From Atriophallophorus winterbourni (Eukaryota > Platyhelminthes > Trematoda > Plagiorchiida > Microphallidae), in NCBI GenBank assembly GCA_013407085.1, contig JACCGJ010023619.1:1-64000 (forward strand): 64,000 nt of DNA. The letters run 5' to 3'. Below, one piece after another: positions 1-11,200 of the stretch; the stretch's first letter is position 1, and every line of letters begins with the position of its first letter. A model generated the notes under the pieces. It was not told where the DNA came from, ran no database searches, and was given only the letters and a program-made list of their open reading frames with translations. The translations under genes and the position numbers were made by a program.

Positions 1-1224
1 AGGAGGTAGTCGCACAAAAGTAAAGTAAGTCCTTCTGATATCAACAGTACCACTCAGGCCAAGACGTTTAATACGTAACGGTCAAACGTGTACGGTCTTG
101 TGGAATAAGCTTTTTGGCCTGTAAATTAACTTCTACGTTGGTAAGCAGGCGGTTTATCAAAATCTGCACATCGTCCAAGCTTTATACCGCTAGTCATTCT
201 GCTGCGCTCCCTGTACTTGGGTAGTACAATTTTACTCGTGGGCTGATTCCGGATGATCGATGGCAAATGTCTCGATATATTCAAGTTCGATACGCAAGCA
301 GCGCCGAACGATTGCATTCCAATCTACTGGTCAACTTTGCTACCTACGAGAACGTCAGCAAGCTGTGACGATCTAATTTCAATAGTATAGTGTCAATTGA
401 GGAATCGTTATGTAGGGAGGACAATTATATCAGGTTAAATCCCCGAAATTACCCTTTTCAACGTTAATCAGATTCACATAACACGAGAAAACGCCAATTG
501 GTCAAAGTGTTTATTACGCACACAGATAGCTCACCAATACGCAAATCGACTAATGGCAACTGCATGGGATTTGTCAAGCGATGTTGTGCCACCCAGTTCC
601 CCTCGCCTGCTAAAGGTCTTTTGAGCGACCTTGACGAATCACATGTAGTTCACTGAATGCAGATGTTTTCTATTATATCCTTTTCTCATGATATTCTTGC
701 GAGGTTGCGATTGCTCTCTTTTGTGCTTCAACATTTTTTGTTGTGCCTGATGGTGCCGAGAGCTCATAAATAGCTATCTTAGCTGATGCACATCACGGCC
801 TGACAATAAAACTCAAAATTAGGGAATCCATGCGGAGCATTTTATAAGACAACCGTAGATCTCGAGCAATTCGCTGACACGCAGTCTCTGCCCTATTGCA
901 CTCTCGGCCTACACCCGTATTTATGGTGTATGAATTCACAATCCTGATCCAATTAAAGTGCCGCAGCAGCGAAGTCGATGCATGTTTTGACAGGTATGCC
1001 CCGTGGCATACATGCTTCTTGTGGAATATCTATCGCGAATTCGCTTAGAAAGTTTTTTAACGTCATCCAGATGAATGACGAAACTCCGCGATCAATTGTG
1101 GCAGCTGGGCGAACATAGTTATTTAGTACCACCATTTCTTGATAGTCTGGTAGACGGTTAGTTGGTGCACACCACCTTTTGCTGGCAACTCCCTGCTGCC
1201 TTGCAGGTCGTACTTGGTTGTGCA
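1..1224. other. No gene recognised
   Basis: I see no supported coding region in this stretch. The first ~30 bases match the end of the repeat found complete at 1225-1350 and 6372-6480 (shared text ending GTAGTCGCACAAAAG), so the window opens inside a repeat copy. The remaining open frames are short, lack domain features and look like chance. Confidence 0.5.
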
Positions 1225-1350
1225 AAGGCTAGAGAAGCTGACTCGAACAAACGCCGAGCGGTGCTGGGGACGCCGCTTTGTACCCAAATTCCCCAGAATC
1301 TTCATTGAAGCCAACTCATCCTTCAGGAGATAGTCGCACACAAGTAACCA
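1225..1350 (+). repeat. Repeat C fragment
   Basis: Matches 6372-6480 and the window start. The shared blocks are GTGCTGGGGAC, CCCAAATTCC, CATTGAAGCC and ACTCATCCT followed by GATAGTCGCACA. At 6372-6480 the block directly follows an RTE-type 3' end, so it may be the far 3' part of that LINE family. The assignment to a LINE is inference. Confidence 0.45.
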
Positions 1351-1487
1351 TTTCTTGATAAAGGAATAGGCCAACTGAGGATACTGGTGACATTGCTTGA
1401 ATTCCTCAAGTGTAAAGCACAATCGAATTACAATTACCAACTATTGACCCTGGATCACTGTAGTTGTCGTCGACAAATGGGCCCACG

Positions 1488-1740
1488 CCATGTCTACGTG
1501 TTGTTGTTGCTGGCCTCCTTCGGTCGATATCGCCCATGGATGTACATCACAACAGCATGATGCTCCACAACTTTTCGAACAGTCCGATTCGGCAGAAAGC
1601 GTCGCTCGCTCCGCTCACAGCGATAATCAATACTCGGTCAAACAGTGTCACTTAGACACTGGCGGCATGAACCACGATTACCAGCCGAGAGCAGTAGCTG
1701 CTCTTCCCCAGCTTGCAGATGACGCTCTATAGCGTACCTC
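1488..1740 (-). repeat. RTE-type LINE 3' end relic
   Basis: On the minus strand this matches 4690-4915 and, in opposite orientation, 52030-52330 and 52850-53010. Shared blocks include CATCCATGG, GAATCGGACTGTT and TGCAAGCTGGGG. A related block at 6113-6480 reads in frame as the C-terminal tail of a LINE reverse transcriptase, which is why I call the family RTE-type. Not protein-coding here. Confidence 0.5.
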
Positions 1741-2019
1741 CAAAGCTCGTGGTAAATTCGATACCGCGCATTGTCCTTAAATGGTGTATACTGAACACGT
1801 CCTAGAGCAACGCATTAATTTTTACGACTAAATATTCATGTGCATACCACCCTCTTGCCTAAACAAGCGTCGGTCGGCATCAACTTGTTGATTTATCATC
1901 AATCAGCGCGTATTGTTTTTTTTATCAAAAAATCCCCCGGCCACCAGTAGACAACGATCTCGAGAAAAAGTTGTGTTTTCGTTCGAGCGTGTGATGGGAT
2001 CATTAAAAAACTATACATT

Positions 2020-2240
2020 CTAATAGACGGGAAAGTTGGAATCGATTTCCATGGCCCAAGCGGCCAATCCACCGGCCACGTCACAAACGACAAAATCAGC
2101 CTCCTCGTGTTCCGTGGCTTCTACTTCCATTATCTTGTCCAACGAGTTTCGTGAGCTTTGCATTCGGAACGATAGAAGCGCGCTCGCGAGTTGTTCCGCA
2201 GCGATTCGAGAATCGTTTCCCCGGTGGCAAAGTAGGACAA
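2020..2240 (-). CDS. MOCS3 exon 11 (rhodanese active site, C terminus)
   Basis: Acceptor CGTTCCAG, stop TAG at 2020-2022. It encodes [17 protein letters not shown], with the persulfide-carrying cysteine in loop CHRGND, and ends with [19 protein letters not shown], matching the conserved MOCS3 C terminus. Confidence 0.95.
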
Positions 2241-5200
2241 CTGGAACGAACAATGAGATTCAATCAGGCTAGTGGTGATCAAGTGTCAGTGTAGAAGTAT
2301 ATTGAAAAAAACAACGACACATCTAAATAAATTCTGGATGCCCACAGAAGGCAGTGTATATTTTGGACGACAGTTCTACGTTCAGAAAGTTCGACAGCGT
2401 TTAGCCACTACGGCCAATATTTAAGCAACCTTTCATACATAATAGATGTATGGTGTGAAATCACAAGCCTGATCCAGGCAAAGTGCCGCACAGTCAGAGA
2501 CTGCACGTGGGCTGAGACACTGTCAGGTTGCCCAGGACTAGACAGATATTGGAAAGGATAGTAGCAATGGCAGTGAGACTCCAGCGTGTATTCGCATGCG
2601 GCTCACTACCGATGGCAAATCAATTTAGCACAATGTTATCTGCACAGCACACAAGTGCTGCAGGATTGCACATCCGTACATAATAGATACAATCAATTTA
2701 TTTGTAATAAAAAATACCCGTGCCAGGCAGCTGTGCCAGACAAAGAGTCGCCATGATATTCAAATGTACCAGTACTTGTTTCATTGGTACGGCGTCTCAA
2801 GCATTCGATGCGTATCTGCAAAATATGGTATGAAAGCACAAGCATGGATCCCAGCAAAGTGCCGTACAGTCAGACTGCAGGCGGGCTACGATACTGTCAG
2901 GTTGCCCAGACCTAGACAGATATAAGGGGGGAATAGAAATGGTAATGAGACTCCAGCGTGTTTTAGCATGAAGCTCGCTACCGCTGGTCAATCAATTTAG
3001 CACGATGTTAGCCGCACAGCACAGTAATGCTGCACGATTGCACATCTGTGTATGTATCTGCTAGTACAATATTGTTTGATCAAACTGGAAAGAATCTCGG
3101 TAACTAACTTGGGATAGGACGCTCGGAGGTCATTTTTAACTTCTTTTCCAAATTGGACTGAATTTGTTCCAAAACCGAATCTCGCAATAACATTTTCAAC
3201 GGAATATCTGTGAAACGTATCGAAGGAGAAACAGTCAGTATCAAATCGGATATCATGAAAGTGAATCTGGAGCTAGAAATGGTTCCGAAAACGCGTAGGT
3301 CTGCCGTCGAAGGTGTCATACAAATTAGCGTGTTTCGTTCAACCACATCTATCATGTAACAAAAATGTGTTGTAAACAGCATGGGACAAATTATCCGTAT
3401 TTCACGAGGGAGGTTTTTTTGATAAAATTGTGGTAATTGGACGGGATTAAACGATGTCCTTGAAAAGTGATTGGGGTCATGCTTGCGTTGTTTCTTATCG
3501 GATATGGACAAACCGAAGAAGATAAAACAACAAAAACGGCATAACAACTGTCGGTTTAGTGTTGCGCACCCCCCGTGGTGTGTGGAGGATGTGAGCAACG
3601 TTACATGTTGGCCGTAATTCAACACCGTGGTTCGATCTACGAAACCTGTTCAACACTTGTCCACCTTCTTCCACATACCTGTCTAGTCCTGGGCAACCTG
3701 GCAGCATCCTAGCCCAATTGCAGTCTCTGACTGTGCGGCACTTTGCCTGGATCAGGCTTGTGCTTTCATACCATACACACCGTTGAAAACCGACAGTTTG
3801 TTTTAGTGCATGGCTTTCACCGGATTCGCACTATATGCTAATCCCATTGAACAAAGTTAGTGGTGGCAAGCTTAGGCAATCAAAACATTATTAATTATCG
3901 TACCAGAAACCGACGACTATTCAATCGGCTACTTTTATTAACCGATGATTGATGTTGTACTAAGACACATATTTGGTCCCTCATCTTCGAATTGGGTTAG
4001 GTGTGATCATAAACGCGATATGCTGTTAGTGCCACCGAGCGCACATGATCGGAGAAATTCGACAATCGCTGTCTCCGTACCATCGCTGGAGTAACGTAGC
4101 GCCATGGGATAGGTAATACAACTATACGTGATGGAATCTTACGTAGCGACGTAGCTATCAAAATCAACATGCATAGACTTTGTTGGTTACGAATATGGAA
4201 TATCCCACTCCTCACTCAGAATGGTGACGTTGTAAGGATGGCCAGACTCTGACCTGGCTCGAACAGATGAAAGCATTGACTCTTAAACTAGCCGCAGTTG
4301 GTGCAGTCCGTCTACCAGCTAGGGGTTCAAGAGATCGCTATTCGCAATGGTTTCTGGTTCAAAATCGTTTTCACTGGCGGTCTTGTTGTAGGCATTTTCA
4401 CGTTCGACTAATCCTGTATTTTGCGATTGTGGAAAGCCTGCTATGATGCACGACCATGGAAGCTGTCATGCTGATGCCGCTTCACTCAGTCATATCACTA
4501 AATTGAAAGTGCGTTTGATTCGAGGTTTAAGCACTTCATGTCTATGTGTCTGTGCATAATCTTATACAGATTCAGTAGCTATTTAGTTCCCAGACTCCCA
4601 TATCTTTTTTTAGGATATTAACGTGTCATTGTTGCATGGCAGTTAGACGCGATGCAATGCTCTCCACGACAGCGGTGGTGCTAGCGTACACAGATATTGT
4701 TGTTGGCCTCCTTCGGTCGATGTCGACCATGGATGTACATCACATTCGTATGAATGTTCATGTTCTACGGCTTTTTAAATAACTAAACAGCCCGATTCGG
4801 GAGGAACAATCTTTCCCGCAGCGATAGTCAGAACTCGGTTGTAGGGCGTCAGTTGCACGTTCAGCAGCCAAGAGTTGTATCTGCTCCTCCCCAGCTTGCA
4901 GATGACGCTTTACACATATATAATCTCTCTCTATCTTTAATCTCTACTTAACTCGTGAAACGATACGCCAAGCCCCTTGCTCCCCAATACCGATCGTTAA
5001 AGTTGCCCCAGCCACGCGGATGGTCATTAGTTCTCGTTTATTTTGTGCTCCCAAAGTACCTGAACAACTTACACAAACACGGCGTAAGTCGGCAAATGTC
5101 CACCTCTACTGGCGGTCGCAGGTCGATCAGCAAGTGCGGCTTCTCTTGTTTTCGAAGATCCTGTAATTCCTGAAACATCGTATCGTAGAGCAAGTAAACC

Positions 5201-8200
5201 GAGTACGAAATTATGGTGATTGCGAGGGTGAAACCGAACCTACTTGGACCGTGATTCGATTACGCACACGTTGTAGATTGATCGAAGGCGGCTGAAAATA
5301 GACATGAAATAACCGCTAAACAGAAACAAGGCAAGACAAACGACGTATGGGATTTGGGTTAAAAAAAAAGTATTCCGACATTGTCACATTCGTTGTCACA
5401 GCAGCGATAATTTTGACTTCGTTTCATTTTGAAATACCGCTGACTGAGATGGTGTGACCAAGACTTAAGATGTTCTGATAGTGACCCAGTATATGGTATG
5501 GTATGAAAGCACATGCCTGATCCACGCAAAGTGCCGCACAATCAGAGACTGCACTTGGGCGAAGATACTGTCAGGTTACCCTGGCCTAGACAGATGTGAG
5601 AAAGGAAATAGAAATGGTAATGAGACTCCAGTGTATTTCAGCATGCAACTCACCATCGATGGCCAATCAATTTAGCACGGTGTTAGCGTTACAGCACAGA
5701 AGTACTGCACGATTGCACATTCGTGCACAAACAAGTAGCGGCGCCTGTTCCAGGGTTAGTATTACGGTTTAATGACTGAACGAGAGGCTCTGAAAATAAC
5801 AGTCGCATAAACATAATGGAAAGTAGTATACAGCCAAGTCGCGGGTCATTTGATCGGGCTCGCATGAGCTTCCTATTCCTTTCGAGCTCACTGTCATTTG
5901 ACCTGTTTATTCGTGCATGGCGACATATAGCTTATAAAATTGTACCTCTAGAGGCCTCGCCCTCAGCGTTAGATTCACATTTGACGAAGCTTCGATTAGC
6001 GCATGATATGGTAATTAAGCAAATGATCTCATTCGGCGGTACTATAACTGCTCGTCTACTTCTCTGAAAAGTATGTTCACCATACTACGACACCCTATTC
6101 AATGTATGCAAAATGAAAAATGGAAGTCTACATTTGCGGTACAAATACAGCTGCGAAAGAGATATGAAAGCTCTTGGCATTGACCCCGCGAGCTGTGAAG
6201 AACTTGCTCTGGACGGCTCATTTTGGAGGTACATTGTGAAGCGTTATCTGCGAGTTGGGGTAGAGCAGATAGTGTTCTCGGCAGCTGATCGTAGATCAAG
6301 CCGTCAATATTCAACTGGCACAGATCAACCGAGTACTGGCTATCGCTGTGAGAGCTACTGGAGAGATTGTCGCTCCTAAATCATACCGAGTGGTGCTGGG
6401 GACACCCAAATTCCAAAGACCCTCCATTGAAGCCGACTCATCCTCCAGAAGGAGATAGTCGCACAAAAGAAAAGAAAGAATCATACCAAACGCTGCAGAG
6501 CAAGAAAACCATCATGCGCTTGTGATTTACAACTATGGTGGGCATCGACCGAAGAAGGTCAACAACATAACTGCTAGGAATCATAAGCGTCACCCTAGAA
6601 AGTGGAGTTGTCGGGTACATCAAATGATCAAGACTGACCTTGTCGTTCGCCGGGGCTCCACAAAAAAGCTCGTAGTCTGTGAGTTGTATGTTGCTTGTGG
6701 GATCTTTCTGAGCATCCGCACCACACGCGGGACAGTCTGCTTTGGGAGACCGAAGAACGATAGACCGAGTCAAATTCCGCTCCATATCGAGTATCAACAG
6801 ACGTCTGCTGAGAACCGCTGCGAGTGAAACAGACAGCGACAGAATAACAGGACGTGGTGGGGATGTAGTAAACAATGTAGAAATGAAGATATTCCGCGCT
6901 TGTTACTATCGCAGTAGGAATATGTGTTTCAAACGGGGTGAATTGTTTAGTGACAAAACAAAGTACTAGGCTGTAACCATAAACCCTGTGTAGATATGAT
7001 GTTGGTTCCATTTTTTGTTGATTAAACACCGCAGTCAAAAGTGTCAACCATTACAGGAATCAGTGGAATCAAGTAAAACGGTGCACAGATGATGTATGAA
7101 ATCACAAACCTAGAATCAAGTAACGTGCCGTAGAGTCATCGACTGCACGTGAGCTCAGATGCTACGAGGGTTGTTCCGGCATGGACAGATATTGAATCAA
7201 TGAATGAATGAATGAATGAAAGCACAAGCCTGATCCAGGCAAAGTGCCGCACAGTCAGAGACTGCACGTGGGCTAAGATACTGCCAGGTTACCCAGGACT
7301 AGACAGATATGAGGAAGAAAAAAGAACAGGAAATGGTAGTGAGACTCCAGACTGTTTCAGCATGCAGTCTGATTCCAATGTGTTTCCGCATACAGCTCAC
7401 TACTGGCGGGAAATCTATCTAGCGCGATGTGACCTGTGCAGCAGCGACGTACTGCATGATTGTATATTCGTATACATTGGCTAATGTAATAACAGTAAGT
7501 CCCGGTCTGGGCAGATATTTAAGAAAGGGATAACGAAAAGAAATTGCGGAATGTATTCCCATGCGGCGCATTATCGGTTGCTATGAATTTAGCACGCGGT
7601 TACCCCTGTAGTGAAAAAAGTACAGCACGACCAAAAGATTCGGTCAGATTTACGGGCAGATGTGTGCTGGCACCAATACAACGAATATTGGAGGAACAAA
7701 TGGTAGAATGCCGCTGAAAGTCAAGCATGCTACTAATATGACAACAGCCAGAGCATTATCATCACCGTAATGGCAAACACACACATGCAGGGTCAAAGTA
7801 TTAGCAAAACGACAGGTTGCAAGCAAATCAAAACAATTGACAAACAACACAACAAACAATGATTCCACTTACTGCCAACACCTGTCAGTATTTTGATCAC
7901 CTCCGCAGCTTGCATAGTTCCTATTATGCCGGGAACTGTAACGTAAAACAATACGATGATTGCTGATCACATTCATAAAGGCAGATGTTAAAATGTTGAT
8001 TCAACATGAAATAATGGATTTCTGTGTATAGATGGGGTGAAAATGAGCTGGATCACTGAACGAAAGAACAGCAGATCGTCACTACGTGGTGTAATACGAG
8101 CAGATTCATTGGCAAGTAGATTGTAATGTACCATTGCGGCTGTTAAACAACCAAATCAACGCGCGATAAACGCCACTTACCAACACCAAAAACACCCGCC

Positions 8201-11200
8201 TCCGAACACCCTTGAACAGTGTGAGCGGGGGGTGGTACCGGGAACAGACAGCGAAAGCACGGCGCCCGGTTTTCATCAGGTAGTCTGACATTGTCCGTCA
8301 CTTCTTGTTTCGTACGGACCCGATTGGCTAGATAGACAGTCATTTGCCCTTCAAGCCGCAATGCACTTCCACTCACAAGGGGCTTCGGACCGGCGGTCGC
8401 ACACGCATCGTTGATCAAGTACCGAGTTGCTAGATTGTCCGTACAATCTACGACCACATCATATCTGCAAAAACAGACGTGATTAAAGATACTTAATAAG
8501 CAATCTTGAAACCAGGCACAACGTACTGGACGCATTTAAGAGCAAGTCTTTTCAAACCACGCCACAAAATCAATGACTGACAGCATGTCCGATCATGCTG
8601 TCCGGTCAGATTTCATGCGCAGAGCATTCCTCATGCTGAAAAGGGCGTTATACCAAACCCATTGTGTCGTTAGCTTTTAAAAACATTGTAGCAGGCGGGT
8701 TGCATGGATGTGCAATCGTACAGTACTTCTGTGCTGTGCGGCTAACATCGTGCTAAATTGATTGGCCATCGGCGGTGAGCTGCATGCTGAAACAGTCTGG
8801 AGTCTCACTACCATCTCTATTTTCTTTCTCATATATGTCTAGGCCTGGGCAACCTGACAGTATCTTAGCCCATGTGCAGTCTCTGACTGTACGGCACTTT
8901 GCCTGGATCAGGCTTGTGCGTTCATTCATTCATTCGTAGTAGGCGGGTAAATGAACGAGATATAAGTCAATAAGATCACAGTGTTTCTCGGATTAGTTGG
9001 CATTGCCCGCCGGTAAATTCAAATTATTTTATCTGACCCCTGGTGCTTTTTGAGTTTGACCAGCCTCAGTTAGATGACATTTCTGTCAACAACGAAATAA
9101 ACAGGAATCCCAACCAATCACAAATAACCAAGTCGGACACCAGAGCAAATCTAAAAGCGGTTGAGTCAAATCACTTCGCAACCAGCGTCACTGATGATGT
9201 CATTTGGAATGATGACGAAACTTCGGAGAATATCTATCGAATCAAGCATGGATAACAAGTAAAGTATTTTTGACACTCTGTGCTAACAGAACGGTAGGGA
9301 GCCGCTCCTGCTCCGAGCATTGCACCGGACCAGTGTGAATTCAACCTCAAAATCCTAAATACCTGGATCACGATAAGCCGATACTCTTAATCTTGTTGTT
9401 GTCAAGTGGAGTGACGTGGAAAGTTTGCTATGATGCATGGAAGCGACAATCGCAAAGAAGTTGTCACGAACTTGATGGAATACATGTTCTATTCGAGGTG
9501 TAGGCACCTTATCCTAGTTTATTTGTGCTCATTCTTATAAGGAATCCGTAACTATTTAAGTCACACCCTACACCATCTTCTAGGATTTTACTTGTTTAAT
9601 AGTTGTATGGCAGTTAAGCATTCGGTACATGCTACTGGTGTTATGCTGTATCTGAGGAGGATGGCGTGGTATAAATGTGTTGAACTTTAAAGCCCTTTTT
9701 CTTTGCAAGTAGTTACGCCGATGGTGTCATCTTTTGTCCGCAGCTAACCATGCAAGCATGGCGAACCCCAAATAATGAACAAACTAATAGCCGCAAGCAT
9801 GCTGAGCACTGCACGATACAACTCAATCGTTTGGGGGCAATACCAGACAACTGAATTCGGGATTCGCATTTAGTATCACGACACAAAATGTCAGACAAAT
9901 AGGCAATAACTAGCGTCAATACGATGCAAGAACTTACTTGCTTATAATTGCCAAGGCGTTCAAACTGCTCAAATGAGCACGGTGTTCCTCCACTGAGACT
10001 GAGGAATTCAACCTGCAAATAATCTGACCACAGATGACACACACTTACTCTTTGCACCGCTTAGCAAGCGAGGAAACCTTTGGTTGGCCTACGGTGAGCT
10101 CTGAGTGCGCAACTTGGCGATGAAGATTGTTTAGCTCAACTACATCGTCATCCACCAAACCAATTGTACCTAGAGAAAAACAGTAAAAGTGGCGAAATAT
10201 TAGAGGAGCAACACCGTATCTATGTGTGTTTGAAATCACAAGCATGATCTAGGCAAAGTGCCGCATAATCATAGGCTGCATGTGGGCTAAGATACTGTTA
10301 AGTTTCCCAGGCCTGGACACCAAAGTATAATTAAATTGTGTGCTCAAAAATTTGATCGCTCATTGAGACCAGCCACCATTGGTGTGCGGATAAATAAGTG
10401 TTAACACATTCCATGTTCAGTCAAATATAAGGGCATCTAGGCATAGGACATGAGGCTGTGAGGCATTTTCATCCATAAGCAAACGGTTGGCTGTCAATAT
10501 CATGGTCCGGCTACGATCAATATTTAAAGAAGTGACTTTGACGTTTATAACTCTCTGTAATTCCGCGAAGGCATGATTAAAACTCGCCCTCTTCAACTCA
10601 AACACTGCTAAATTGTTTCACCATCTGCGATGAGCCACATGCGGAAACACGCAGGAGTGTCACTCCCGTTTTCCTTTATATCTCTTCAGATACGAAAAGT
10701 GTGACAGTTTACGATCGGGCGGCCCTTTACACGATTCTAGCCTTGTGATTTCTAGTGGAGAGCTGTATGTTTTTAAACATCTACACTGCATGGTCTTCAG
10801 TGACTCTTATACAGGAGACGCCAAATTTTGTGAATAACAGTTTTGCTAATAGGTTCTACATAGAAAGAGCACATGCGTGCCCCAAATTATACAAAAGTAA
10901 AGCAAAATATCACCAAGGGGCCAAAAAGATTTCTTTTCATGAACACTTCATTCTTCCGTGTACGGATGTGCAGTAGGGCAGTAAGAGTCGACTAAATTGA
11001 AAGAAACCGGTAATGAGCTACAATTGAGTAAACAATAGTCTCACTGCTATCAACCTTTTATTGTACATCTGTCAAAATATCTATCCTGGACAAGTGGCTC
11101 ACAGGAAAGCAAAATTGAGAGCGGTATTAATTCGGGCGGGTAGACGTTACAATACGTAACTTTGAACGCACAGAGCTTATAATTTAAAAGGTCCTAACTG

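Noticed and set aside
3208..3625. Upstream extension of MOCS3 exon 10 in the same open frame
   Set aside because: The frame is open and an acceptor at 3494 keeps phase, but the peptide does not match rhodanese. Exons 8 and 9 at 5291-5073 supply the conserved start with exact family length.
4955..5173. 72-codon plus-strand frame
   Set aside because: Antisense shadow of MOCS3 exons 8-9.
9190..9240. Hammerhead-like string CTGATGA...GAAAC with a 5-bp stem II
   Set aside because: After GAAAC the sequence CTTCGGAG lacks the U-H cleavage position and no stem I pairing is found, so probably chance.
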